Assembly: GCA_943359345.1 (NCBI GenBank)
Contig: CALRHE010000005.1
Coordinates: 1-46,916 of the forward strand
DNA: 46,916 nt
Direction of reading: 5' to 3'
Origin: Candidatus Uhrbacteria bacterium
Lineage (GTDB): Bacteria > Patescibacteriota > Patescibacteriia > UBA9934
Shown here: one piece after another, positions 1 through 6,559 of the stretch
Layout: every line of letters starts with the position of its first letter
Position numbering within the stretch: position 1 is the stretch's first letter
Notes under the pieces: model-generated
Seen by the model: only the letters and a program-made list of their open reading frames with translations
Told to the model about the DNA's origin: nothing
The model's database searches: none
Translations under genes and position numbers: made by a program

Positions 1-1
1 T

Positions 2-1414
2 GAGGCCGAGGTGGTCGACACCATGATCGCAGCCTATCTCCTGTCTTCGAGTGGCCGTGACTACACTTTTGAAGAAGTTGTTCAGGAACATCTTGGTTTG
101 ACCATAGGTGCGAACGCTGATGTCAGTGAGCGAGCTGCAGTCTTGTTAAAACTCGCCGACAAACTCGTCGCACGACTTCAGACCGACGGCATGGCATCGC
201 TGTATCGCGATATGGAAGCCCCGCTTATTCCGATTCTTTTCAGAATGGAGCGTGATGGCATTGCTGTCGACAAGAAAAAACTTCAACAGCTCTCGAGTGA
301 CTTTGCTAAGACGCTCGAGTCACTCACAAAAAAGATTTACAAACTTGTGGGGAGCGAATTTAATATCAACTCCCCTGCCCAGCTCGCCGACATTCTCTTC
401 GTGAAGCTTGGTTTGCCGACCAAGGGCATCAAGAAAACCAAGAACGGTTTCTCGACAGCTGCACCAGAGCTTGAAAAGTTGGCCGATGAGAGTCCGATCA
501 TCGCCATGATCGAGGAGTATCGCGAAGTTTCTAAGCTGAAGTCCACCTACGCTGACAGTTTGCCAGAACTTGTAGCTGACGATGGGCGTATCCACACGAC
601 TTTTAGTCAGACCGTAGCTGCCACCGGCCGTTTAAGCTCGTCGAACCCGAACGTCCAGAACATTCCCATTCGGACTGAGCTTGGTCTTGAAATCCGCAAA
701 GCTTTCGTAGCTGATAAGGGCAAGGTTTTAGTCTCGGCCGACTATTCGCAGATCGAGCTCAGGCTGGCTGCACATATGGCCAAGGACGCGTCGTTTATCA
801 AAGCTTTTAATGAGGGAGCTGATGTCCATCGACGCACAGCCGCAGAGGTTTGGGAGGTGGCTGAAGACCAGGTCACCAAGGAACAACGAGCTGCTGCTAA
901 GGCCATAAACTTTAGCATTCTTTATGGTGTGGGTGCGCGCTCCCTTGGCCGAGCCACTGGCCTTAGTTTCAACGAGGCTAAGCAGTTTATACAGCGTTAC
1001 TTTGAGGTCCATCCGGCCATTGCCGAGTTTATGGACGCCATGAAATTGAAAGCTCGGACTGATGGTTACGTCGAGACTGTGTTTGGACGACGACGTTATC
1101 TGCCGGATATTAACTCCGGGATGCCGCAACTCGTAGCTTCGGCCGAACGCATGGCCGTCAATATGCCGGCTCAGGGTACCCAGGCAGATATTTTGAAGCT
1201 GGCCATGATCAAAATTGCAGCTTGGCTCGAAAAGTCCAAGCTCGACGCCAAAATGTTGCTCCAGGTGCACGACGAATTGGTGTTTGAGGTTGCCGAGGGC
1301 GACGTGGCTAAGCTTGAAAAAGAAGTTGCCACCCTCATGAGCTCGGTGATCGATCTCGATGTCCCGCTCGTCGTCGATGTCGGTTCTGCCAAACGTTGGG
1401 GAGACATTGATTAA
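2..1414 (+). CDS. polA: DNA polymerase I, 3' part (gene cut by window start)
   Basis: Family A DNA polymerase, which fills gaps in repair and Okazaki-fragment processing. The reading frame is open to the window edge, so the true start and any 5' nuclease domain lie upstream. The visible part begins in the 3'-5' exonuclease-like domain (VDTMIAAYLL, matching the DTMLESYIL segment of Klenow). The polymerase domain follows: motif A VSADYSQIEL (731-760), motif B RAAAKAINFSILYGVG, and motif C QVHDELVFE with the catalytic HD near 1268-1273. The TATGRLSS and NPNVQNIPIR segments are intact. Where Klenow has the YxxxD exo III motif this protein reads GANADV, so proofreading may be lost; this is inferred by eye. 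The stop overlaps the convergent gmk-like gene by 4 nt. Polymerase identity is certain. Confidence 0.97.
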   Translation, partial: EAEVVDTMIAAYLLSSSGRDYTFEEVVQEHLGLTIGANADVSERAAVLLKLADKLVARLQTDGMASLYRDMEAPLIPILFRMERDGIAVDKKKLQQLSSDFAKTLESLTKKIYKLVGSEFNINSPAQLADILFVKLGLPTKGIKKTKNGFSTAAPELEKLADESPIIAMIEEYREVSKLKSTYADSLPELVADDGRIHTTFSQTVAATGRLSSSNPNVQNIPIRTELGLEIRKAFVADKGKVLVSADYSQIELRLAAHMAKDASFIKAFNEGADVHRRTAAEVWEVAEDQVTKEQRAAAKAINFSILYGVGARSLGRATGLSFNEAKQFIQRYFEVHPAIAEFMDAMKLKARTDGYVETVFGRRRYLPDINSGMPQLVASAERMAVNMPAQGTQADILKLAMIKIAAWLEKSKLDAKMLLQVHDELVFEVAEGDVAKLEKEVATLMSSVIDLDVPLVVDVGSAKRWGDID

Positions 1415-1959
1415 AGTGCTAGACGGTTTATAACTGTTGCTAACATGTTCACGGCTCTTTCGAATCCTCCGGGTTCGAAGGAATTTACAATCGTCAGATC
1501 GTAGTTAATGGCAATTTTATTGCGCTCCTCGTCGTCGCGTAAGCGTTGCATCTCATGTCTAGGTTGGTGTCCCTTAGGATCGATGTTGATTACGTAGAGC
1601 TTATAGCCGGCGGCTTGGTAGTCCAGTACTGATTTTTGAACTAATACGATTAACCCCATTTTTTGTGACACAACTGCGTCGGTTTGCGCACGGTCGCAAC
1701 CGTAACGATAACCGCCAAAGCGCACTTGTTGGAACAGTCGACCCTGAGCATCGAGCTGATCAAACTCGCCATCGGTAAGAAAATCGTAAAAGAGACCGTC
1801 CTGTTCATCACGTCGAGGCCGCGTCACTTTGGATTTAATTGGAGCGCAGAAATCCGGAAAGCGTTTCAGGATTTCAAGCAGCAACGAGGTTTTGCCTCCC
1901 CCGCTAGGGCCTACGAGCGCGATGATCGGATACCTCTGCATATAGGCATAGATTACCAT
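1411..1959 (-). CDS. gmk: Guanylate kinase-like P-loop kinase
   Basis: Probable guanylate kinase (GMP + ATP to GDP + ADP), 182 residues, near the family's usual 190-210. A Walker A loop GPSGGGKTS lies at about residues 17-25. It is followed by VTRPRRDEQDG, which matches the (T)TRxPRxxExdG GMP-binding segment, then FYDF, GYRYG and a late RDDEERNK lid-like region. The usual loop is GPSGSGKST, so GGGKTS is a mild departure. ATG codons at 1959 and 1941 are both possible starts, and the second begins directly before the core strand (MQRYPIIALVG). The gene is convergent with polA (4-nt overlap) and divergent from holA 38 nt away. A specialised Gmk-like kinase is the alternative. Confidence 0.85.
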   Translation of the reverse strand: MVIYAYMQRYPIIALVGPSGGGKTSLLLEILKRFPDFCAPIKSKVTRPRRDEQDGLFYDFLTDGEFDQLDAQGRLFQQVRFGGYRYGCDRAQTDAVVSQKMGLIVLVQKSVLDYQAAGYKLYVINIDPKGHQPRHEMQRLRDDEERNKIAINYDLTIVNSFEPGGFERAVNMLATVINRLAL

Positions 1960-1980
1960 CCCTCGACGGCTGTATGAACA

Positions 1981-1989
1981 TGCTTTAAT
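1981..1989 (+). promoter_or_regulatory. Extended -10 promoter of holA
   Basis: TGCTTTAAT is an extended -10 (TGn plus hexamer) ending 8 nt before the holA ATG, so transcription would start at or next to the start codon. No SD lies between. The same TGC-hexamer arrangement precedes ftsK, the lysozyme-like gene and the methyltransferase at 41404. Confidence 0.45.
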
Positions 1990-1997
1990 CTACCGTC

Positions 1998-2975
1998 ATG
2001 ATCATCTTCATTTACGGCGACGATACGCTCAGAGTAAAAGAACGAGCCGAAGACATGCGCCAAAAATTTGCTGAGAAATTTGATCCCACGGGTATGAACG
2101 TGGACGAATTTGTGGTCCGCGATGGACAGGAATCAGAACGCGGCACAGTCATTGGCGCGGCTCAGGCTTCACCGTTTTTGTCGGAAAAGCGCATGGTGGT
2201 TATTCGTGGCCTGGTGTCATCCGTGAAAAAGGTCGAATCGAAGCTTTGGGTAGAGGGTTTTTCCAGGGTCCCGAGTTCGACGATTGTCATTTTTGCTGAC
2301 GCCGTGGCTCCAGCCACGCTTGAAAAGTCGGAAATTTTTAAGTCTCTTAAAGACACGCCGGATGTTCATGTCTATCCCCTGCCCCAACTTGAGGGTCACG
2401 AGCTGACTGCCTGGGTTGTGGCTAGAGCCAAGGTTCACGGTGCAATTTTGCTGCCAGCCGTACTCGCCGCGCTACTCGCACGAACCGGAAACGACAGTTG
2501 GCGCATTGATGCCGAGCTTCAAAAGTTGGCCGCGTATGCCAATGGTGTCCCGATTGACCAGAAAATGATCACCGAGCTCGTTCGCGTCGAGTCGCAGGAA
2601 GATATCTTTGCATTTATGGACGCCTTGTCATCCGGGCAGTCGTCACGAGCCCTCGGCAAGCTCGCCGAGGAGCGGGAGGCTGGAACAGACGAGTTTCAAC
2701 TTTTCGGTATGTTGCTTAGACAGATCCGCTTGTTACTTCAAGCGCGCGATGTCGTCGACAGCAACTCAAAGGCGATGAAGCAGGACGTCGCCGACGCCCT
2801 TTCAATTCATCCTTTTGTGGCCCAGAAGCTCTTGTACGAGGTCCGCTCTTGGTCGCCCGCTAGGCTCGAATCCCTTCACGGATTGGCCTCCAAATTGGAT
2901 AAATACATGAAAACTGGCTTGGCCCCAGACATTTCCGTCGACAGACTGGTGACGAGCTTCCTCAAGGTTTCTTGA
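1998..2975 (+). CDS. holA: DNA polymerase III delta subunit
   Basis: Clamp-loader delta subunit, which opens the sliding clamp during replication. At 325 residues it is close to the family's ~340. The N-terminus MIIFIYGDDTLRVKERAEDM matches the HolA opening FLxGxDxxLxxE. The middle carries the AAA+-like fold without a Walker A motif, as expected for delta. The C-terminal region (LARTGNDSWRIDAELQKLAAY, then EDIFAFMDALSSGQ and FQLFGMLLRQIRLLLQARD) is the typical HolA collar domain. The start ATG has no SD and sits 8 nt after an extended -10. The rpsT promoter overlaps its stop codon. Identification is firm from fold-level motifs. Confidence 0.92.
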   Translation: MIIFIYGDDTLRVKERAEDMRQKFAEKFDPTGMNVDEFVVRDGQESERGTVIGAAQASPFLSEKRMVVIRGLVSSVKKVESKLWVEGFSRVPSSTIVIFADAVAPATLEKSEIFKSLKDTPDVHVYPLPQLEGHELTAWVVARAKVHGAILLPAVLAALLARTGNDSWRIDAELQKLAAYANGVPIDQKMITELVRVESQEDIFAFMDALSSGQSSRALGKLAEEREAGTDEFQLFGMLLRQIRLLLQARDVVDSNSKAMKQDVADALSIHPFVAQKLLYEVRSWSPARLESLHGLASKLDKYMKTGLAPDISVDRLVTSFLKVS

Positions 2976-3000
2976 CGATTCTCTTGTTCTCCGCTATCCT
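2972..3000 (+). promoter_or_regulatory. rpsT promoter
   Basis: TTGACG (2972-2977), 17-nt spacer, TATCCT (2995-3000). It overlaps the end of holA and predicts a leader of about 14 nt before the rpsT ATG at 3021. Confidence 0.65.
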
Positions 3001-3020
3001 CTGCCTACTTTTAATGATGT

Positions 3021-3290
3021 ATGCCAAATCTCCAAAACGCTAAAAAGGCCTTACGCCAAAGCATTGTTCGCGCTAGCCGTAATAAAAAGATGCGCGAAGG
3101 TATCGACTACATGCGCCGCAGCTTCCGTAAGCTTTTGGCCGAAAACAAACTTGACGAGGCTAAGAAATTGGTAAGCGAGCTAGCTCAGGCTCTCGATAAA
3201 GCAGTCGGCAAGAACCTCATCAAGAAAAACGCCGCCGCTCGCGTCAAGAGCCGCGCCATGGCGCATTTGAACAAGCTCATCAAGAAGTAA
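3021..3290 (+). CDS. rpsT: Ribosomal protein S20
   Basis: Small-subunit protein S20, 89 residues (usual 85-90), which binds the 5' domain of 16S rRNA. The lysine/arginine-rich helical sequence begins MPNLQNAKKALRQS, matching the MANxxSAKKRxRQ opening. It ends with the conserved KNLIKKNAAARVKSRAMAHLNK segment (family consensus hKNkAARkKSRLxkxl). It has its own sigma-70 promoter (2972-3000) and a strong intrinsic terminator directly after the stop (3301-3326), so it appears to be a single-gene transcription unit. No clear SD precedes the ATG. Confidence 0.97.
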   Translation: MPNLQNAKKALRQSIVRASRNKKMREGIDYMRRSFRKLLAENKLDEAKKLVSELAQALDKAVGKNLIKKNAAARVKSRAMAHLNKLIKK

Positions 3291-3300
3291 ATCTCTTCCC

Positions 3301-3326
3301 AAAAAGCTGCCTCATGGCAGCTTTTT
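3301..3326 (+). terminator. rpsT intrinsic terminator
   Basis: Perfect 11-bp stem AAAAAGCTGCC / GGCAGCTTTTT around a TCAT loop, with the T-run inside the 3' arm, 10 nt after the rpsT stop. The A/T tracts would let it work in both directions. Confidence 0.9.
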
Positions 3327-3329
3327 GGT

Positions 3330-3358
3330 TTGACAAATGCCGGATTTTCCATTAGTAT
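3330..3358 (+). promoter_or_regulatory. Promoter of the secreted HExxH protein
   Basis: Consensus TTGACA (3330-3335), exact 17-nt spacer, TAGTAT (3353-3358). It begins 3 nt after the rpsT terminator, so this gene is independently transcribed. It also overlaps the upstream extension of the reading frame, which argues for the downstream TTG start at 3399. Confidence 0.8.
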
Positions 3359-3398
3359 GGTTGGTTACTCGTTCCTTCCACTCGTACAGAGGTGTAAC

Positions 3399-4232
3399 TT
3401 GAAAAAGACCTTGTTGGTAGTCCTTGGTTTGTGTCTGGCGGCGTTTTGCGCCTTCGGTCTCATGCAGCCGAGCGCGCCTGTGTTGGCATCACCCCCAGCG
3501 GCAATTGATTACAGGCATTGGCCTGAGCTCAACCCGAGGGTCCGGCCGACCTACGGTTCCCCACCGGATCTGTCCTGGCTGGACGACGGTTTGCCATCCG
3601 AGCCGTTCGCACGCTTGGAGATGCTGGTCAAGCATCACCCCAATCCTGCGGTGAGCCAGGAGCTAAACGCGGCTCTCACAAGCCGCGAGCTCTTCCTGGA
3701 CCTCAGTCACAGGCCAGGGCTACTCGGTCAATTCTTCCTGACCACAGCTGGCGAGGTCAGGATTGCCGGCCGAGAAAACGAGGCCGATGCCCCGATTCTC
3801 AACCTCAACGGTGAGGTGATGATGAGCCTGTCTTCGACGCCCGAGGTGCTCGAGTACATGGGCCTCATCTACCACGAGACTGTCCACTACCTTGATTGGC
3901 GTAAGTCGCCAGAGGCGGATCGAGGATTCTTGTACGCCAAGGATCCTAACGATTGGTCGTTGTCCGAGTGCATTCAGGACTGGGATGACGAACTCCATGC
4001 CTTCCAGCTTGAATGTGAAGCGATGGTGGCCTGGGGTATGAAGGTTCGTCCGGTGTTTGGCAACAGCAACGAACCAAACACCATGTGCGACTACAGCCTT
4101 GACCCTCGCGCCTTCAAGCAGCAGGTCTGGAAGAAGTTGACCGGTGCAAACCAAGGCTCGCAGTTTACTCCGCCACCATGCGAGCGAGTCTGGGCCGAAG
4201 CAGCTGGACACCCAAACGCCAAAGAGTTCTAG
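3399..4232 (+). CDS. Secreted zinc-metallopeptidase-like protein (HETVH)
   Basis: Family not recognised. The start is a TTG at 3399, chosen because AGAGGTG lies 4 nt upstream (3388-3394) and a strong promoter lies just before that. The 277-residue product begins MKKTLLVVLGLCLAAF, a signal peptide, with likely cleavage after the alanine/proline-rich VLASPPAA. HETVH at residues 159-163, preceded by GLIY and followed by YLDW, is a zinc-binding HExxH helix; the third ligand is not obvious. The C-terminal third holds several cysteines (SECIQDW, LECEAMV, NTMCDYS, PPCERVW), as in an exported disulfide-bonded protein. Its GC-rich codons and strong SD differ from its neighbours, which may mean recent acquisition. 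Protease activity is inference. Confidence 0.75.
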   Translation: MKKTLLVVLGLCLAAFCAFGLMQPSAPVLASPPAAIDYRHWPELNPRVRPTYGSPPDLSWLDDGLPSEPFARLEMLVKHHPNPAVSQELNAALTSRELFLDLSHRPGLLGQFFLTTAGEVRIAGRENEADAPILNLNGEVMMSLSSTPEVLEYMGLIYHETVHYLDWRKSPEADRGFLYAKDPNDWSLSECIQDWDDELHAFQLECEAMVAWGMKVRPVFGNSNEPNTMCDYSLDPRAFKQQVWKKLTGANQGSQFTPPPCERVWAEAAGHPNAKEF

Positions 4233-4252
4233 GTTCAGTCCATCGTCTACGT

Positions 4253-4282
4253 CCGCGCTCCCCTGGGGCGCGGCGTTTTGTT
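4253..4282. terminator. Terminator between convergent genes
   Basis: CCGCGCTCC / GGGGCGCGG stem (9 pairs, one G-T; hairpin 4253-4273) followed by CGTTTTGTT. It closes the + strand HExxH gene, and its distal edge touches the stop of the convergent rmuC. Confidence 0.75.
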
Positions 4283-5384
4283 ATTCGAGGATTGGAGTAT
4301 CGACTACTTCTATTTCGATGACTTCCCCACCCTTACCGTTGGTAATCTTATTTACGTCCTTACTGACTTTACGCAGTTCGCTCGATGATAGATTGAATTG
4401 ATTAACGGTCGTCGACAGATTTTTGGCGACCTTGCCGTGGTACTCCGAGTAAGCACGCATGTGTTTGCCGAGTTCCTCGACCTGTTTTTGAATCATCAGG
4501 GCACTTTCTTCGATCTTCAAAGCTCGCAGACCTTGCAAAACTGTTTGTAAGAAAGCAAAGAACGAGGTTGGTGAGACCACGATCACGCGATACTTAGAAG
4601 CCGCGCGAGCGATCAAACTATCGGTTTCATCAGCGATAGTACCGATTTTGTTCACGAGTAGATCGTAATATACGGCTTCGTGAGGGATAAACATGAAAGC
4701 AAAATCCATAGTTCCCTCTTCCGGCCGGATGTACTTGGCGGTTTCTTGAATCCGGAGTTTGAGATCGTTTAAGAAAGTCTTTTCGAGCTTCTCGCGAGCT
4801 TCCGGGTTATTTTCTACGGCTAAGCGATTGTAATTTTCCAAACTGAATTTGGAGTCGATCGGAATAATCTTGCCATCGAGCAAAACCGCCGCATCGACAA
4901 TCTCACCGTTATTGAATTTGTACTGCATTTTGTAATGTTCAGGCGACAAAACGTTCTTCAGAGCTGTCTCAAGAAAATACTCCCCAAGGATGCCACGATG
5001 TTTGGGGTTCTTAAGGATGTCTTGAAGGTTCTGTAGCTGCGATGAGAAGTCGAGTACCTGCTTATTGGTAGCATCGAGGGTTGTTAGACGCAAAGTAATG
5101 TCTTCAATGATCTTCGAAGTCTGTGCAAACTGCGTCTGCATAGCCTTCTGTGAGTCACTCATACCCTTATAAACCTGATCATTGACTCGACCGAGCTGAG
5201 ACTGCATTTCGAGCCGCCCTTTGTCCTGGCCATCGTAAAGTTCTTTACGCATGGTGTTTAATTGTTCGATCAGTGCAGCTGTTGGGTCTGCAGCTTTTTG
5301 CGATAGTAGGCGTAAAAGAATGAAACCAAGACTAAAAAGTGTGAGAACGAGTAGGAAGATGATAACTAGAAATTCCGTTTGCAT
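4281..5384 (-). CDS. rmuC: RmuC-family DNA recombination protein
   Basis: RmuC limits inverted-repeat-induced rearrangements and resembles a nuclease domain on a membrane-anchored coiled coil; its mechanism is only partly known. The 367-residue protein begins with one membrane helix (about residues 5-27, VIIFLLVLTLFSLGFILLRL). A coiled coil follows to about 130, then the RmuC domain: NPKHRGILGEYFLETALKNVL, DAAVLLDGKIIPIDSKFSLENY (PD-(D/E)xK-like core), and MDFAFMFIPHEAVYYDLL. These are hallmark segments of the family. The terminal third is coiled coil with low-complexity polar sequence. Both neighbouring genes are transcribed toward it or are absent, so it is probably monocistronic. The strand and 5' overlap with repeat A's edge leave little promoter space. 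Confidence 0.93.
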   Translation of the reverse strand: MQTEFLVIIFLLVLTLFSLGFILLRLLSQKAADPTAALIEQLNTMRKELYDGQDKGRLEMQSQLGRVNDQVYKGMSDSQKAMQTQFAQTSKIIEDITLRLTTLDATNKQVLDFSSQLQNLQDILKNPKHRGILGEYFLETALKNVLSPEHYKMQYKFNNGEIVDAAVLLDGKIIPIDSKFSLENYNRLAVENNPEAREKLEKTFLNDLKLRIQETAKYIRPEEGTMDFAFMFIPHEAVYYDLLVNKIGTIADETDSLIARAASKYRVIVVSPTSFFAFLQTVLQGLRALKIEESALMIQKQVEELGKHMRAYSEYHGKVAKNLSTTVNQFNLSSSELRKVSKDVNKITNGKGGEVIEIEVVDTPILE

Positions 5385-5408
5385 ATTGACCCAAGGGTGT
5401 TACGGAGA

Positions 5409-5441
5409 CTATACTATGTTCGCTTGCTGTTCGTAGTATAG
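5409..5441. promoter_or_regulatory. 8-bp inverted repeat upstream of rmuC
   Basis: CTATACTA (5409-5416) and TAGTATAG (5434-5441) form a perfect inverted repeat with a 17-nt gap. Each arm contains a -10-like hexamer facing outward (TATAGT toward rmuC, TAGTAT to the right). This could be a divergent promoter pair or an operator; good -35 boxes are not visible. Confidence 0.35.
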
Positions 5442-5447
5442 CATGGC

Positions 5448-5610
5448 GGACCTTCTTAATTTTGCTCATTTTGACTCACGGGTCCCTGTTTCGACCTCAG
5501 CCTTCGATTACCTCAGGCTGCCCTGAGCTTGTCGAAGGGCACCGTATGGGTTACATACGCCTCGGTCAAAACATCCCGTTCATCCAAACTGGTCCAAAAT
5601 TAAAAAGTCC
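5448..5610 (-). repeat. Nested-hairpin repeat, copy A
   Basis: Outer arms GGACCTTCTTAATTTTG (5448-5464) and CAAAATTAAAAAGTCC (5595-5610) pair with one bulge and one mismatch. Inside, on the minus strand, are the family's shared pieces: TTTGGATGAACGGGA, the hairpin GAGGCGTATG / CATACGGTG, and CAGGGACCCGTGAGTC. An extra palindrome, CCTTCGA with TCGAAGG enclosing CCTCAGG/CCTGAG, is the widespread GAGCTTGTCGAAGG-type REP. The stretch from about 5467 to 5599 is closely similar to copy B. Confidence 0.8.
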
Positions 5611-5650
5611 TAAAATGCATTGTGCGACGCATGATGAACCAATGTCCAAT

Positions 5651-5772
5651 AAAACCCATTAAGTTTTTCAGCTACGAGGCGCGGGAAAGAAAATTCTGAG
5701 GCGTAGGTAGCCCTACGGTGAAGAATTTTCAGGGACCCGCAACAAAGTAGATGGAAAACTTGGGTGGGTTTT
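5651..5772 (+). repeat. Nested-hairpin repeat, copy D
   Basis: The outer arms 5651-5675 and 5747-5772 (AAAACCCAttAAGTTTTtCA against its near complement) form about 24 pairs including G-T wobbles. Inside are GCGGG/CCCGC, a 9-bp GAAAATTCT/AGAATTTTC stem, and the family core GAGGCGTAGG / CCTACGGTG. The right arm ends 4 nt before tRNA-Arg. Confidence 0.8.
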
Positions 5773-5776
5773 ATGA

Positions 5777-5851
5777 GCTCCCATAGTTCAATGGATAGAA
5801 CGAGTGCGTCCTAAGCTCTAAATCCTGGTTCGACTCCGGGTGGGGGCACCA
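5777..5851 (+). tRNA. tRNA-Arg (CCT)
   Basis: Cloverleaf by eye: acceptor GCTCCCA/TGGGGGC, D stem GTTC/GAAC, anticodon loop GTCCTAA (anticodon CCT, reads AGG), T arm CCTGG-TTCGACT-CCGGG, discriminator A and encoded CCA (5849-5851). The anticodon stem AGTGC/GCTCT has one T-T mismatch at 29:41. The gene is tightly bracketed by hairpin repeats D (ends 5772) and E (begins 5853). Confidence 0.93.
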
Positions 5852-5852
5852 G

Positions 5853-5968
5853 AAACTCATTTAAACAACCAACTGCTGTGTCGCTTTCTTCCGTCGGACT
5901 CAACGTACCTTCAGTACGCTTCGTCCTTACTCAGATAGCTCCTTGCATTTGGCCGTTTAAATGAGTTT
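5853..5968 (-). repeat. Nested-hairpin repeat, copy E
   Basis: Perfect 14-bp outer inverted repeat AAACTCATTTAAAC (5853-5866) / GTTTAAATGAGTTT (5955-5968), starting 1 nt after the tRNA-Arg CCA. On the minus strand the centre reads GAAGCGTAC-tgaag-GTACGTTGA, a diverged version of the core seen in copies A-D, enclosed by GGAC/GTCC. The flanking conserved pieces of the other copies are not recognisable, so membership is less certain. Confidence 0.65.
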
Positions 5969-6081
5969 ATGTGCTAAGTTAACTTAACGATGTCATAAGG
6001 TGCTAATTTAACTTCTGGCATCTGACACCTTGTACGTTTAATGACACTTCTTTGCTAAGGTTAGCTAAATTAGACATTGAA

Positions 6082-6097
6082 TGTTTCACGTGGAACA
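6082..6097 (-). promoter_or_regulatory. parS-like ParB-binding site
   Basis: TGTTTCACGTGGAACA. Read on the minus strand it is TGTTCCACGTGAAACA, an exact match to the bacterial consensus TGTTNCACGTGAAACA. Such sites usually lie close to oriC. A weaker half-conserved copy, CGTTCCATGTGAAACC, lies 5 nt further on (6103-6118). Confidence 0.75.
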
Positions 6098-6203
6098 TTG
6101 CCCGTTCCATGTGAAACCCTAGTTGAAAACCTTGAACGTTGTACCTAAATACTCTAATATCAAATTCCTAGTATCTAAAAACTTTGATCACCTAGATACG
6201 CAA

Positions 6204-6304
6204 TGGCTCGCGGCTCGGTTTGGTAGAGCCCTGCATTCGCATTGCGGAGGTCGGTTGTTAGAATCCGTCCTGCCCTGAGCGTAGGCGAAGGATCGAGTCC
6301 ACCA
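6204..6304 (+). pseudogene. tRNA-Ala(CGC)-like sequence with a 24-nt insertion
   Basis: The acceptor TGGCTCG pairs with CGAGTCC (6294-6300) except at position 1:72, and keeps the G3:U70 wobble that marks alanine tRNAs. D stem GCTC/GAGC encloses the loop GGTTTGGTA. The anticodon stem CTGCA/TGCGG encloses TTCGCAT (anticodon CGC). ACCA follows at 6301-6304. The T arm (6253-6269) has a weak stem and the loop TTAGAAT, in which the universal C56 is A. Between it and the acceptor lie 24 extra nt (6270-6293) with a TGCCCTGAGCGTAGGCGAAGG repeat. It is most likely a decayed or interrupted tRNA; an unusual functional form cannot be excluded. Confidence 0.5.
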
Positions 6305-6439
6305 TGTTAACCTAGTTGAAAGCTTGACGTTGTAATCTTATTTCGCCGCTTAATAATTTATCCTAAAAGAGTTCTCTGCAAGACCAGAAAATGTGGACTG
6401 AATGGGGATAAGATTTGTCACGTGAAGAATAGCTTATAT

Positions 6440-6506
6440 TTGTCCACACTAGAGTAGACAAAAGTATTTCCATATTAATAATAGTTTATACACAGGGTTA
6501 TCCACA
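6440..6506 (+). promoter_or_regulatory. DnaA-box cluster (candidate oriC core)
   Basis: TTATACACA (6486-6494) and TTATCCACA (6498-6506) both fit the DnaA box TTATNCACA, are on the same strand, and are 12 nt apart start to start. TTGTCCACA (6440-6448) is a one-mismatch box. Directly before the first strict box, TAATAATAG (6476-6484) reads as three DnaA-trio units (GAT, AAT, AAT when read 3' to 5'), next to the AT-rich stretch TTTCCATATTAATA. This resembles a bacterial basal unwinding arrangement. Confidence 0.6.
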
Positions 6507-6559
6507 TTTAAGGGCTTGTGTGAACATTGCTGACGACATATTGTGTTCAATATGGCTTT

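Larger units (their letters stand above)
5969..6559. other. Candidate replication origin region (gene-free)
   Basis: No coding sequence is seen here. In order: AT-rich sequence without clear features (5969-6080), a parS-like site (6082-6097), a direct repeat (6118-6143, partner 6311-6334), the tRNA-Ala-like sequence (6204-6304), and a DnaA-box cluster with an AT-rich flank (6440-6506). A parS site and clustered DnaA boxes in one intergenic region, with nearly all genes to the right on the + strand, suggest oriC. Against this, dnaA, dnaN and parAB are not adjacent. GC skew was not computed. Confidence 0.5.

Noticed and set aside
3330-3398. Upstream TTG start for the secreted HExxH protein
   Set aside because: It coincides with the -35 box of a consensus promoter; a TTG with SD and signal peptide at 3399 fits better.
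5462-5662. Small + strand frame through repeat copy A
   Set aside because: It encodes the PELVEG-type translation of a dispersed repeat and lies within the hairpin element.
6414-6429. TTTGTCACGTGAAGAA as a further parS site
   Set aside because: Only the CACGTGAA centre agrees with the consensus; four defined positions differ.
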